A DNA stretch of 64,000 nucleotides from Candidatus Accumulibacter appositus (GCA_000585055.1 JEMX01000061.1:98671-162670), one strand, 5' to 3'; positions 20,628-29,948 are shown, counted from the first letter of the stretch. A program made the numbers and translations. The notes: a model not told the origin generated them from the sequence alone.

Positions 20628-20936
20628 ATGAATACGATCTCAAGAACGGAAAATCAGGCGCTGGCTCGTACAGTCCTCGAACTGGACGTCTACAACCACC
20701 CAGGCGTCATGTCGCACGTTGTCGGCCTGTTCTCACGCCGGGCCTACAACGTCGAAGGTATCCTGGTGATGCCGGTGGGTGGTGGGGTGACCAGTCGCAT
20801 CTGGCTGCTGGTCAATGAGGATGAACGCCTGGACCAGATGGTCAAGCAGGTAGAGAAGCTGGAGGACGTTCTCGCCGTACGTCGACACGGCGCCGAGCAC
20901 GAGGTCTTCGTCCGCCTCGAGGAGTTCTTCCGCTAA
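20628..20936 (+). CDS. ilvN: acetolactate synthase small regulatory subunit, isozyme I type
   Basis: 102 aa, one ACT domain (LELDVYNHPGVMSHVVGLFSRRAYNVEGI), the valine-binding regulatory fold. It is much shorter than the ~160-aa IlvH found in most betaproteobacteria and matches the ~96-aa E. coli IlvN in layout, including IWLLVNEDERLDQM and the C-terminal EEFFR. It partners with IlvB to confer valine feedback inhibition. ATG at 20628, five bases after ilvB. Confidence 0.9.
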   Translation: MNTISRTENQALARTVLELDVYNHPGVMSHVVGLFSRRAYNVEGILVMPVGGGVTSRIWLLVNEDERLDQMVKQVEKLEDVLAVRRHGAEHEVFVRLEEFFR

Positions 20937-20986
20937 GTCACCAGGTCCCCAGCTGCGGTCGCCGCTGCGCGTCGCTGCCGGCCAGC

Positions 20987-21877
20987 TTAACGCATCCGCT
21001 GTTGCGGGTCGAAGCGGACAATGTTCAGCCCGTCGGGAGTTTTTCTCGGCGGCGCTTTCCAGGCGTGGCCGTAAACCACTTCCACCGTCGCTGGCACGCG
21101 ACCATCGTCGGCGGCCAGACGCGCGTAGGCCGCGCGTGCCGTCGCCCAAGCCGCACGTCCCGTCAGCCCGTGGTTGCGCGCCTGCATGGCGCAGGTCGAG
21201 CCGCTCTGGCGCAGATCGATGAGCAGCTGGTCGACGCTGGCGTAGGTCATGGTCAGCAACTCGGCGTCCATCACCGGGTCGGAAAAGCCGCATTCAAGCA
21301 ACATGTCGCCGTAGTCATGCATGTCGGTAAAGCGTTGCGTGTGTACCTGGCCGTCGTTGAAGCTGGCGCGCAATTCCTTCAAGGTGTCCGGTCCGAAGGT
21401 CGAGAACATCAGCAAGCCACCGACATCGAGCAGTCGGTGCGCTTCCCGAAACGCCAACAGCGGGTCGTCAAGCCAGTGCAGCATCAGGTTTGACCAGAGC
21501 AGGCCGATCGACCGTGGCTTGAGGGGCAGAGCGCCTGCTTCCGCCACCAGCAAGGGTGTTCGCCGGCTACGCAGGAAGGGCATCAGCCAGCGCAGGCGTG
21601 AGCGCTTGGCCTGGCTTGCGCGCAGCATGTTTTCAGAGAGGTCGGCGCCGATCAGCAGCGCGCCAGGATAGCGCTGGTTCAGGGCGGTGAGGCTGGCGCC
21701 TGTGCCGCAGCCGAGATCGAGAATGTTCTGCGGCTCGATGCGCACGTAGTCCAGCCTGGCCAGCATGCGGCTACCGATCTCGCGCTGCAGCACGGCCACT
21801 TCATCGTAGCTGGCCGCGGCGCGGGCAAAACCGCGTCGCACCTGGCGCTGATCAACGAACTGCGCCGGTGCTTTCAT
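20987..21877 (-). CDS. bioC: malonyl-[acyl-carrier protein] O-methyltransferase BioC
   Basis: 296 aa, SAM-dependent methyltransferase. Motif I is ILDLGCGTGASL, and LLWSNLMLHWLDDP, FSTFGPDTLKELR are BioC signatures. It methylates the free carboxyl of malonyl-ACP so that fatty acid synthase can build the pimeloyl chain of biotin. The gene follows bioB by six bases in the same direction, forming a bioBC operon. Other bio genes (bioF, A, D, H) are not in the window. Confidence 0.9.
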   Translation of the reverse strand: MKAPAQFVDQRQVRRGFARAAASYDEVAVLQREIGSRMLARLDYVRIEPQNILDLGCGTGASLTALNQRYPGALLIGADLSENMLRASQAKRSRLRWLMPFLRSRRTPLLVAEAGALPLKPRSIGLLWSNLMLHWLDDPLLAFREAHRLLDVGGLLMFSTFGPDTLKELRASFNDGQVHTQRFTDMHDYGDMLLECGFSDPVMDAELLTMTYASVDQLLIDLRQSGSTCAMQARNHGLTGRAAWATARAAYARLAADDGRVPATVEVVYGHAWKAPPRKTPDGLNIVRFDPQQRMR

Positions 21878-21883
21878 GGACGA

Positions 21884-22873
21884 CTAGATCGGGCGCAGAC
21901 CGAGTTTCTCGAACAGTGCTTCGTCGCGATCGGCTTCAGGGTTACCGGTGGTCAGCAGCTTGTCGCCGTAGAAAATCGAGTTGGCACCGGCGAGAAAGCA
22001 GAGCGCCTGAAGTTCGTCGGACATCTCCTGGCGACCCGCCGACAGGCGCACGAAGCTGGTCGGCATGGTGATCCGCGCGGCAGCCAGGGTGCGCACGAAC
22101 TCGAAGCTGTCGACCGGTGAGACATTGGCCATCGGCGTCCCGGGAATGGGTACGAGGTTGTTGATCGGCACTGACTCCGGGGCTGGGTTGAGGTTGGCGA
22201 GCTGAACAATCAGTGCGGCGCGGTTGCGGCGCGACTCGCCCATGCCGATGATGCCGCCGGAACAAACCTTGATGCCTGCTTCCCGCACCTGCCCCAGGGT
22301 GTCGATGCGGTCGGCGTGCTTGTGGGTGGTGATCACCTGTCCATAGAACGATGCATCGGTATCGAGATTATGGTTGTAGTAGTCGAGACCGGCGTCCTTG
22401 AGTTCGCTGGCCTGGCCGTCCTTTAGCATGCCGAGGGTGACGCAGGTCTGCAGACCCATGTCTTTGACGGTGCGAATCATCTCGGTGACCTTGGCCAGGT
22501 CCTTGTCTTTCGGGCCACGCCAGGCGGCGCCCATGCAGAAGCGCGAGGCGCCCTTGTCCTTGGCAGCCTGGGCAGCGGCGATCACTTCATCGAGTGGCAT
22601 CAGGGCTTCACGTTCGGTGGAGGTGCTGTAGCGTGCTGCCTGCGAGCAATAGCCGCAATCCTCAGAACAGCCGCCGGTCTTGACCGAAAGCAGCGTCGAG
22701 CGTTGGATTTCGTTGGCGTTGAAGTTCTCGCGGTGTACCTGTTGGGCGCGAAACAGCAGATCCATCAAGGGAAGCTGGTAAAGTGCTTCGACATCGGCGA
22801 CAGTCCACTTGCCTGCTGGGACCGAAACGGCGCGATCCGGGCTAAGCGTCGCGGCTTGAGGAATTGCGTTCAT
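21884..22873 (-). CDS. bioB: biotin synthase
   Basis: 329 aa radical SAM enzyme inserting sulfur into dethiobiotin. C69-x3-C73-x2-C76 ([16 protein letters not shown]) binds the [4Fe-4S] cluster. Ligands of the [2Fe-2S] sulfur donor cluster are present ([39 protein letters not shown]). ATG at 22873. First gene of bioBC, divergent from comF with 52 bases between. Confidence 0.96.
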   Translation of the reverse strand: MNAIPQAATLSPDRAVSVPAGKWTVADVEALYQLPLMDLLFRAQQVHRENFNANEIQRSTLLSVKTGGCSEDCGYCSQAARYSTSTEREALMPLDEVIAAAQAAKDKGASRFCMGAAWRGPKDKDLAKVTEMIRTVKDMGLQTCVTLGMLKDGQASELKDAGLDYYNHNLDTDASFYGQVITTHKHADRIDTLGQVREAGIKVCSGGIIGMGESRRNRAALIVQLANLNPAPESVPINNLVPIPGTPMANVSPVDSFEFVRTLAAARITMPTSFVRLSAGRQEMSDELQALCFLAGANSIFYGDKLLTTGNPEADRDEALFEKLGLRPI

Positions 22874-22925
22874 TGGCTAGACCTATGGTTGGGGTGTGAT
22901 TTGAGGCCCGCTATGCCACCGATTC

Positions 22926-23678
22926 ATGCTGTTATGGATTCATGAGTTCGTGACGAGCCTTCCGAGGATGCCAATCTTAACTCAAACTGCCCGCCGGATC
23001 CTCGGATCCTGCGCCGGATTGCTGACGCAGGACTGCCTCTTGTGCGGCGCAAGCAGCGGCGCCAGCCTGATTTGCTCGGCCTGTGAGGCGGATTTGCCGC
23101 AATTGCCCGTGCGACTCTGTCCGCGCTGTGCTTTGCCGACGCCGGCTGGCGAGATCTGTGGCCGCTGCCTGGCCAAGCCACCGCACTACGATCTGACGCT
23201 GGCCGCGCTGCGCTACGATTTCCCACTCGACAAGCTGGTGCAGTCGTTCAAGTACGGTCATCGCCTGGCTCTGGCCGGCTACTTCGGTCGCCGACTTGCA
23301 GCGCTGCTGGTAGGCCTTCCCGCCGAGCTAATCGTTCCCATGCCACTTCATCCGCTACGTTTGCGCGCGCGCGGCTTCAATCAGGCGCTCGAACTGGCAC
23401 GTCCGGTCAGCAAGGCCTGGCGCATCCCGATCGACCGGCAGAGTTGCCAGCGCATCCGGCATACGCCCGCCCAGGCAGATCTGCCCTGGCGCGAACGTGC
23501 TGCGAACATTCGCGGCGCCTTCCAGTGCAGCGCCGATTTCACCGGCAAGCGACTGCTGCTGATCGACGATGTGATGACCACTGGCGCGTCGCTTGACGAA
23601 CTGGCGCGGGTCGTGCGTTTGCACGGTGCCGAACAGGTGACGCTGCTGGTTCTCGCGCGTGCGTTGGCACCGGCGTGA
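22926..23678 (+). CDS. ComF family phosphoribosyltransferase-like protein
   Basis: 250 aa. N-terminal zinc-ribbon cysteines (CLLCG...CSAC, then CPRC...CGRC), a central VQSFKYGHRLALA segment and a type I phosphoribosyltransferase motif (LLLIDDVMTTGASLDEL). ComF proteins act in DNA uptake in naturally competent bacteria, though many members have no assigned role. The start is uncertain (ATG 22926 or ATG 22968); neither has a good ribosome site. Next to bioB, as in many proteobacteria where comF/gntX neighbours biotin genes. Confidence 0.83.
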   Translation: MLLWIHEFVTSLPRMPILTQTARRILGSCAGLLTQDCLLCGASSGASLICSACEADLPQLPVRLCPRCALPTPAGEICGRCLAKPPHYDLTLAALRYDFPLDKLVQSFKYGHRLALAGYFGRRLAALLVGLPAELIVPMPLHPLRLRARGFNQALELARPVSKAWRIPIDRQSCQRIRHTPAQADLPWRERAANIRGAFQCSADFTGKRLLLIDDVMTTGASLDELARVVRLHGAEQVTLLVLARALAPA

Positions 23679-23743
23679 GCGCTGTGCTCTCGAAATGGCC
23701 CGGAAACTGTCGCTGGCAGCCCGCGCCGGCTATGGTTTTTCGC

Positions 23744-24652
23744 TCAAAGGTGCTCGAACTCGGCGATGTCCGCCGAGGGACTGCTCGCCGATGCAGCAAA
23801 CGCGATGATGCCGCTGCCGCGCAGGACGAATTCCTCGCACCTCAGAAACAGCTCCTTCTCGCCGCTGACGGTCACGAAGGTGCCATTGGTGCTGAGATCG
23901 CTGAGCACAAAGTGCTCGCCGCGCCGTTCTATCGTGGCGTGATTGCGCGATGCGCGGCGATCGCGAATTGTAATTGCGCAGTTGGCATCACGGCCCATGT
24001 CGACGCGCGCTCGCGTCTTGTCGAGCAGCCTCACCTGCCCACCATAGCGCACGCACAGGCGTAAACTGCCCTCCCTGGGCGGCAGGGGTAAGGGCGACGG
24101 CGAGCTAGGGGGCTTCTTGGTGAACGCTGCCCTGGTTTCCAGCCACGCTACTTCGAATACCTCGTCTGCCGCCGGCAGCTTGCTTTCCAGGGGAGGAGGC
24201 AGGCAACGTGTCACCGCCTGCAAGGGCGTCGACAGGAGCGTTCTCGTCTTGCCACTGGTCAAGGTCTGACCGGGACTGGCCTGGTTGGCAAGAGACTCTG
24301 CGATCCTCAGCCCTTCACCATGAGCACCCGCGCCATCCTCGCGCAGCGGGCCGTGATGAAAGCCGACACGGATGGCCAGCTGGACGCCGGACACGGGCGG
24401 CAGGTCGGCGATCCGTCGCTGCATGGCGATGGCCGCCTGGCAGGCGTCATCGGCGTCTTCGAAGAGCGCCGTGAGTTCATCGCGCTTGCTTGGCAGAAGT
24501 TGGCCGCGGAAGCCCTCTACCCCCCGCGCCATCCGCTTCCGGCAACGCTCGACGGCGTGCGTGGCTTCCGCGCCACCCCGCTTTTCGGACAACTTCGAGC
24601 TTCCGGCGACGGCGGCGACCAGTACCGAACAGATCTTTTCCTTACCGCTCAT
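23744..24652 (-). CDS. degenerate class III cyclase domain fused to FHA domain
   Basis: 302 aa. Residues ~6-175 resemble an adenylate/guanylate cyclase catalytic domain (SVLVAAVAGSSKLSE, KRDELTALFEDADDA, VGFHHGPL). The first metal-binding Asp is replaced by Ala (VAAVAGS where active enzymes have VADVAGS-like), and the usual Gly before the second Asp is Arg, so cyclase activity is unlikely. A Pro-rich linker leads to a C-terminal FHA domain (VDMGRDANCAITI..RRASRNHATIE, LSTNGTFV), which binds phosphothreonine. Probably a signalling scaffold. A copy of the dispersed repeat lies directly upstream and must carry or displace its promoter. Confidence 0.78.
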   Translation of the reverse strand: MSGKEKICSVLVAAVAGSSKLSEKRGGAEATHAVERCRKRMARGVEGFRGQLLPSKRDELTALFEDADDACQAAIAMQRRIADLPPVSGVQLAIRVGFHHGPLREDGAGAHGEGLRIAESLANQASPGQTLTSGKTRTLLSTPLQAVTRCLPPPLESKLPAADEVFEVAWLETRAAFTKKPPSSPSPLPLPPREGSLRLCVRYGGQVRLLDKTRARVDMGRDANCAITIRDRRASRNHATIERRGEHFVLSDLSTNGTFVTVSGEKELFLRCEEFVLRGSGIIAFAASASSPSADIAEFEHL

Positions 24653-24655
24653 GAA

Positions 24656-24855
24656 TGTGAAAGTCGCGTCGACGACTCGCGAATCACCTTCCTCCCGCGG
24701 GGGGAGACGGTCTGGCGTGAGGCGGGGAGTTCAGGGAGCATGCTCCTTGCCTGTCGAACGATGCCGGCGTGCAAGCGGGAATGCGCACCGCAAGTGAGAC
24801 GGGGGACGGTCGTCACTTTCGTGATCTTGGGCATGTCGATTGTCATGGCCCTTAG
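24656..24855 (+). repeat. dispersed repeat, copy 2 (interrupted)
   Basis: Head TGTGAAAGTCGCgtcgaCGACTC...CTTCCTCCCGCGGGG (24656-24713) and tail GGACGGTCGTCACTTTCGTGATC...GTCATGGCCCTTAG (about 24800-24855) match the other copies. About 85 unrelated bases with their own palindrome (GGGAGCATGCTCC) separate them. It lies between the FHA gene start and the ttcA stop, and its end provides the TAA stop of ttcA. Confidence 0.7.
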
Positions 24856-25736
24856 TCGAGCACTGCTACTGGCAGTCCGCGCAGGCTGGGCAGCATCTCG
24901 CTGATTGGTGCAGCGTCAAAGACTAGATCGCCGCCATCCATCGTCGCCGGATCACCACCGGGAAGTAAACCCCTAAAATCAAACAACTTCTGGTCTGCGA
25001 GGTGGGAGGGCACGATCTGCTGCAGCGCGGAGAAGACCGCCTCCGTGCGTCCCGGGTAGCGGCGGTCCCAGTCGGCCATCATTTCGCGGATTTTCTGGCG
25101 CTGCAGATTGTCTTGCGAGCCACAGAGATTGCACGGAATGATTGGGTAAGCCATGCCGCGGGCAAAGCGGGCGATGTCTTTCTCGCTGCAATAGGCGAGT
25201 GGCCGAATGACCACGTGCGCGCCGTCGTCGGTCAGCAGTTTCGGCGGCATGGCCTTCAGCCGGGCAGCGAAAAGCAGATTAAGGAACAGCGTATGGACGA
25301 TGTCGTCGCGGTGGTGGCCAAGTGCGATCTTGTTCGCCCCGAGTTCCTTGGCGGTGCGATAGATGACGCCACGGCGCAGGCGCGAACACAGCGAACAGGT
25401 CGTCTTACCCTCGGGGATCTTGCTCTTGACGATGCTATAGGTGTCCTGCTCGATGATGCGATACTCGACTCCCAGCTTCGCCAAATAGGCGGGCAGGACC
25501 GCGGCCGGGAAGCCCGGTTGTTTCTGGTCGAGGTTCATGGCGATCAGCCGGAAATCAATTGGCGCGCGCTGGCGCAGCGCCAGCAGCACCGAGAGCAGGG
25601 TGTAGGAGTCCTTGCCGCCGGAAATGCAGACCAGGACGGTGTCGCCGTCATCGATCATCTTGTAATCGGCGATGGCTTTGCCGGTATTGCTCTCCAGACG
25701 CTTCTTCAGGCGCTGCAGGGTGTTCGATTGTTCCAC
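24852..25736 (-). CDS. ttcA: tRNA 2-thiocytidine(32) synthetase TtcA
   Basis: 294 aa. PP-loop ATP pyrophosphatase motif SGGKDS (39-44), the two CxxC pairs CSLC and CNLC that hold a [4Fe-4S] cluster, and the GHHRDD motif. TtcA thiolates cytidine 32 of several tRNAs. GTG start at 25736. The stop codon lies in repeat copy 2. It may be co-transcribed with the reductase gene upstream (27-base gap). Confidence 0.94.
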   Translation of the reverse strand: MEQSNTLQRLKKRLESNTGKAIADYKMIDDGDTVLVCISGGKDSYTLLSVLLALRQRAPIDFRLIAMNLDQKQPGFPAAVLPAYLAKLGVEYRIIEQDTYSIVKSKIPEGKTTCSLCSRLRRGVIYRTAKELGANKIALGHHRDDIVHTLFLNLLFAARLKAMPPKLLTDDGAHVVIRPLAYCSEKDIARFARGMAYPIIPCNLCGSQDNLQRQKIREMMADWDRRYPGRTEAVFSALQQIVPSHLADQKLFDFRGLLPGGDPATMDGGDLVFDAAPISEMLPSLRGLPVAVLD

Positions 25737-25763
25737 CAGCTTCCTCTCAAACGGCGTGCCCAG

Positions 25764-26501
25764 TCACAGGTGCGCGGTGCGACCGCCGTCCACATTGATG
25801 ACCTGGCCAGTAATGTAGTCCGCGTCGTCCAGCAGGTAGCGCACTGCTCGGGCGACGTCCTGTGGGCAACCGGCGCGCTGCAGCAGGGTGTGCGCGACGA
25901 TGCCTTGGCGCGCTGCGCTGTCGAAAACGCCGCTGTCCGGCCACAGGATCGGTCCAGGGGCCACCGCGTTGACCCGTACCCTGGGTGCCAGTTCGATGGC
26001 CAGGGCGCGGGTCAGGCCAAGCAGTCCCGCTTTCGCCGCGCAATACAGTGGATAGGTGGCCAGCGGTCGCTCGGCGTGAATGTCGGTAATATTGACCACC
26101 GCTCCCTGTGCGGCGATCAGATGTGGCGCGGCCGCCTGGGTGAGAAAAAGCGGCGCTTTCAGATTGCTGCAGATGAGGTCCTCCCAGCTCGCCAGGTCAA
26201 TGCTGCCCAGGGGCGTCGCAAAGAAGCTCGAGGCGTTGTTCACCAGGGCATCGAGACGGCCGAAGCGCGCGATCGTATCGGCAACCAGCCGCGGCAGGGA
26301 TTCGACGTCCAGCAGGTCCGCCTGCAGGCAGGCCGCCGACGACGGCCGAATAGCGTTCAGTTCACTCGTTAAAGCGGCGGCCGCCGCCGAGGCCTGACGA
26401 TAATGGAGCATCAGATTGGCGCCGGTGGCGTGCAACTCGCGGGCGATCGCGCTGCCCAGTCGCCGGGCGGCGCCGGTCACCAATATCGTTTTTCCGCTCA
26501 T
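25764..26501 (-). CDS. pteridine reductase-like short-chain dehydrogenase (FolM type)
   Basis: 245 aa Rossmann-fold NADPH enzyme. It has TGAARRLGSAIAREL, with the TGxxxRxG form typical of pteridine reductases rather than ordinary TGxxxGxG, then NNASSFFATPLG, and the catalytic Tyr-x3-Lys in YPLYCAAKAGL. In bacteria such proteins reduce dihydromonapterin or dihydrofolate. ATG at 26501. Located just upstream of ttcA on the same strand. Confidence 0.82.
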   Translation of the reverse strand: MSGKTILVTGAARRLGSAIARELHATGANLMLHYRQASAAAAALTSELNAIRPSSAACLQADLLDVESLPRLVADTIARFGRLDALVNNASSFFATPLGSIDLASWEDLICSNLKAPLFLTQAAAPHLIAAQGAVVNITDIHAERPLATYPLYCAAKAGLLGLTRALAIELAPRVRVNAVAPGPILWPDSGVFDSAARQGIVAHTLLQRAGCPQDVARAVRYLLDDADYITGQVINVDGGRTAHL

Positions 26502-26627
26502 CTCCCGTTCTCGGCCTGCACCAACAAGGAATTGATTTTAACGGATTCTTGCTTCCGCTTCTGGAAAAACAACCCATCTCCGCGTGACCGCGGTAGACTG
26601 GCGCCGAGCAGACTTTGGAAAAGAACC

Positions 26628-27473
26628 ATGAGCAAACTGGAGCAGCCGCTTGACGCCGACCAGCTGATGATGCTGGCGGAGCGCATCGAGCACCTGGCGG
26701 CAGACGATGCCGAGTGGGTCAATCGCCTGTTACAGGAGTCGCTGCGCGCCCGCGCACACGAGGGTGAGCTGCTGGCCGCACAGGACAGTGGCGGACCACA
26801 GGGGCCGGGCGAGCGCGGCTTTGACGAGCAGATGGTGCAGGTCGCCCTGGACACGGCCGAGTGGCTGAAGACGCTTTGGGAGGTCGGCTACATGGGGGCC
26901 GGTAACTTCCGCGCGCAGCCGCGCGCCGCGTTTCCCGCAATCGATCTCGAAGACGTCAGGAAATCCTCGCTTTTCGCGCGCATTCGCCAAGGCAAGCATG
27001 CGCTTCCCTTCCCGCCGCCGACGCGGCAGGGCCTGCCGTGGCACGAACTCCTCGAGGGCAGTGCGCAAGCGCATACCGTCAGCGCCGAGATCGTCCGCGA
27101 CGAAGACGGCTTGCCGATGGGCGCGATCATCGAAGGCTGCAGCGAGTGGCAGGTTCTTGAGGAAGACGCCGAGAGGCAGGAGTGTGTCGTGCAGCATCAG
27201 GGCAAGGGGCCCAAGTTCCGCCTGCTGTCCGTGGATGCCGACAGCGCGCAGTTGCGCCGCGAGCTGCCGACCTTGACCCGCCAGATCCATCTGCAAGGGC
27301 GTGGCGGCTTCAACTCCTATACCCTCGAATGGCCGCAAGAAGAGGGTCCGACGCAGTTCGTTGCCTTGCGCGCTGCGACCTGGGAGAGAGCCCAGTCAGA
27401 GGCCGAGCATTGGCTGGCGATTACTCATCCAGAGCTGTACGGACAGATTCGCTTCGTGGGCTCCGAAAACTGA
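26628..27473 (+). CDS. hypothetical protein
   Basis: 281 aa, soluble, acidic, no signal peptide or transmembrane segment. The N-terminal third is helical (ADQLMMLAERIEHLAADDAEWVNRLLQ) and the remainder looks mixed alpha/beta (SAEIVRDEDGLPMGAIIEG, LTRQIHLQGRGGFNSYTLEW). No motif that I recognise. ATG at 26628 follows GGAAAAGAACC. It stands alone between the divergent reductase gene and the MidA gene. Codon use resembles the neighbours, so it is probably a real lineage-restricted gene. Confidence 0.65.
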   Translation: MSKLEQPLDADQLMMLAERIEHLAADDAEWVNRLLQESLRARAHEGELLAAQDSGGPQGPGERGFDEQMVQVALDTAEWLKTLWEVGYMGAGNFRAQPRAAFPAIDLEDVRKSSLFARIRQGKHALPFPPPTRQGLPWHELLEGSAQAHTVSAEIVRDEDGLPMGAIIEGCSEWQVLEEDAERQECVVQHQGKGPKFRLLSVDADSAQLRRELPTLTRQIHLQGRGGFNSYTLEWPQEEGPTQFVALRAATWERAQSEAEHWLAITHPELYGQIRFVGSEN

Positions 27474-27566
27474 GCCGTCGACCGGCTGCGGGCGAGGCCT
27501 CCGGCATGAAGCGGCGGTGGTTGATCGTCGTCTTGTGGTGGTGGCACTGAGCCACTGACCGCGAGC

Positions 27567-28724
27567 ATGGATCTGCCCGTTCCCAGCACCGACGCCCTGG
27601 CCTACAGCGCGGCGCTCAGTGATCACATTGCCCGAGAGATTGACGCGGCCGGCGGCTGGATCGGGTTTGATCGTTTCATGGATCTGGCGCTCTACGCGCC
27701 GGCGCAAGGCTACTACTCCGGCGGCGCCCACAAGTTCGGTGCCCAGGGCGATTTTGTGACTGCGCCGGAACTCGGTCCGGTTTTTGCCCAGAGTCTTGCT
27801 GCACAGGCGGTTCAGCTCCTTCGGCTCGGCTCCCCGCAGATCATCGAAGTGGGTGCCGGCAGCGGCCAGCTGGCAGTTGACCTGCTGCGCGAGCTCGAGC
27901 GGTGCGGCAGCCTTCCCGACAGCTATGCCATTCTCGAACTATCCGGCGAACTGCAGGCGCGCCAGCGCCAGGCGATTTCCGCCCAGGCGCCGCAGCTGCT
28001 GTCGCGCGTGCGCTGGCTCGAGCGCCTCCCCGAGTGCTTCGATGGGCTGGTGCTGGCCAACGAAGTGCTCGATGCGATGCCGGTACATCTCGTGGTCTGG
28101 AAGTCGACGGGAGTTGTTGAACGCGGTGTCGCCATCGATAACGGGCGCTTTGCCTGGGTCGATCGCCCGGCCAGCGGCAGGCTGCTTGAGCGAGCACTGG
28201 CTCTGGCGGCCGAATGCGACATGCCGCCCGGCTACCTCAGCGAGGTCTCGCTGGCCGCACAGGCCTGGGTCGCGGCGTGGGCGACACGCCTTGGGCGCGG
28301 TGCGCTATTGCTGATTGATTATGGCTTCCCGCGGCGCGAGTACTACCACCCGCAGCGTAGCAGCGGCACGTTGATGTGTCACTATCGCCACCATGCGCAC
28401 GGCGAGCCGTTCTACTTACCGGGTTTGCAGGACATCACCGCGCACGTCGACTTCACGGCCATCGTCGAGAGCGGCTGCTGGGCCGGGTTGGAATTGCTTG
28501 GCTACAGTACGCAGTCGAGCTTTCTCTTCAACTGCGGACTCGCCGAAGTCCTGGCGCGAACGCCGGCCAGCGACGGCAGACGCTATCTGCCTCTCGCCGG
28601 TGCCGCCAACAAGCTGGTTTCGCCAGCAGAAATGGGCGAGTTGTTCAAGGTGATCGCGCTGGGCCGGGGAATCTCTGAACCTCTGCTGGGTTTTTCCAGC
28701 GGCGATCGCAGCGCGACGCTCTGA
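27567..28724 (+). CDS. class I SAM-dependent methyltransferase, MidA/NDUFAF7 (DUF185) family
   Basis: 385 aa. GWIGFDRFMDLALYAPAQGYYSGG and FGAQGDFVTAPELGPVFAQ are hallmarks of DUF185, then the SAM site VGAGSGQLAVDLL and VLANEVLDAMPVH. The mitochondrial relative NDUFAF7 methylates an Arg of a complex I subunit; the bacterial role is unproven. ATG at 27567. The downstream neighbour (convergent) is the acyl-CoA-dehydrogenase-like gene, with 75 bases between. Confidence 0.86.
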   Translation: MDLPVPSTDALAYSAALSDHIAREIDAAGGWIGFDRFMDLALYAPAQGYYSGGAHKFGAQGDFVTAPELGPVFAQSLAAQAVQLLRLGSPQIIEVGAGSGQLAVDLLRELERCGSLPDSYAILELSGELQARQRQAISAQAPQLLSRVRWLERLPECFDGLVLANEVLDAMPVHLVVWKSTGVVERGVAIDNGRFAWVDRPASGRLLERALALAAECDMPPGYLSEVSLAAQAWVAAWATRLGRGALLLIDYGFPRREYYHPQRSSGTLMCHYRHHAHGEPFYLPGLQDITAHVDFTAIVESGCWAGLELLGYSTQSSFLFNCGLAEVLARTPASDGRRYLPLAGAANKLVSPAEMGELFKVIALGRGISEPLLGFSSGDRSATL

Positions 28725-28799
28725 GGGCAGGCAGGCTCGCCGCGCGCTTCTGTCGCGCCACGGCCGCGCCGGGGCTGATGTCGGCCGCCGCTTGCGTGC

Positions 28800-29948
28800 T
28801 CAGACCCCCAGCCAGCGGGCGATGATGTTGCGTTGCATTTCGCTGGTGCCCGAGTACAGGGTCGAGCCGATTGCGTCGCGCAGTGCTCGCTCGACCTCGT
28901 ACTCTTCCATGAAGCCGTAGCCGCCGTGTAACTGCACGGCATCGAGCGCGGTCTTGACCAGGGATTCGCTGACGAATAACTTGGTGACCGCTGCGTCGAG
29001 CGAAATGCTGCGCGTCGTCGTCAGCCGCGAAGCGGTGCGGTACACCAGCAGCCGCGCCGCTTCGAGCTGCACCTTCATATCGGCAATCTTGTGCGAGACG
29101 GCCTGGAACTTGCCGATCGCCTGGCCGAATTGCGAGCGCGTGCGGGCGTAGGAAATCGAAGTGTCGAGAAGGCGTTCGATCGTTCCGACGTGCGCTGCAA
29201 CGAGCAGCGAGCGTTCCCAGTCCATCGCCGTGCCAAAGACGCTTGCGCCGCCGCCCACCGTGCCGAGAACCGCGTCGTCAGGGACGATGGCATCCTCGAA
29301 TACCAGTTCGCCGACCGGCGAGGTGCGCAGGCCCATTTTGGCAAACCGCTGGCCGGTGGAGAAACCCGCCAGGCCACGTTCGATCAGAAAGGCCGTTACG
29401 CCGCCGTGAAAACCCTTGTCAGGGTCGGTGACTGCAAACACCACGACGACGTCGGCCACCGGTCCGTTGGAGATGAAGGTCTTGCTGCCGTTGAGTCGCC
29501 AGCCGTCGTCGGTGCGTTCGGCGCGCAGGCGCATGGCGAAGGTGTCTGAACCCGAATCAGGTTCGGTGATGGCGTGCGCGCCGATCAGGGTGCCATCACA
29601 GAGACCATGCAGGTAGCGATCTTTCTGTGCGGCACTGCCATGCTGCCAGACGGGCACCGCACAGGCCAGGACATGGGCACAGATCGAAAACACCAGGCCA
29701 CCGTCGCGACATCCATAACCCAGGGCTTCAAGGGCGATGGCGCAGCTCAGCGGGTCGGCGCCGATGCCCCCGTACTCTTCTGACACTGGCAGACCGAGCA
29801 GACCGACGGCGGCGCACTTGCGCCAGAGATCGCGCGGGAAACTGTGTGCGCGGTCACGCTCGATGACCTCATGATTGAGTTCGCCACGGGCGAATTTCAC
29901 GATGCTGTCGCGCAACAGCTTTTGCTCGCTACTCAGGTTGAAGTCCAT
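28800..29948 (-). CDS. acyl-CoA-dehydrogenase-family flavoprotein, probable prolyl-carrier-protein dehydrogenase
   Basis: 382 aa with the full acyl-CoA dehydrogenase fold (AITEPDSGSD, TFISNGPVADV, ARTRSQFGQAIGKFQ, LHGGYGFMEEYEVERALRDA). The usual catalytic Glu of the C-terminal YEG motif is replaced (LYSGTSE, Ser366). A Glu stands in the alternative base position (DWERS, Glu245), as in isovaleryl-CoA dehydrogenase and in PltE/RedW/PigA-type enzymes that oxidise prolyl-S-carrier to pyrrolyl-S-carrier. The stretch RDGGLVFSICAHVLACAVP also resembles PigA/RedW. ATG 29948 overlaps the adenylation gene stop by one base (TGATG), after AAGGAGA. Last gene of the operon. The substrate is inferred from its partner enzyme. 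Confidence 0.82.
   Translation of the reverse strand: MDFNLSSEQKLLRDSIVKFARGELNHEVIERDRAHSFPRDLWRKCAAVGLLGLPVSEEYGGIGADPLSCAIALEALGYGCRDGGLVFSICAHVLACAVPVWQHGSAAQKDRYLHGLCDGTLIGAHAITEPDSGSDTFAMRLRAERTDDGWRLNGSKTFISNGPVADVVVVFAVTDPDKGFHGGVTAFLIERGLAGFSTGQRFAKMGLRTSPVGELVFEDAIVPDDAVLGTVGGGASVFGTAMDWERSLLVAAHVGTIERLLDTSISYARTRSQFGQAIGKFQAVSHKIADMKVQLEAARLLVYRTASRLTTTRSISLDAAVTKLFVSESLVKTALDAVQLHGGYGFMEEYEVERALRDAIGSTLYSGTSEMQRNIIARWLGV

Noticed and set aside
25002..26372. 456-codon plus-strand open frame
   Set aside because: Antisense to ttcA and the reductase gene, both well supported.
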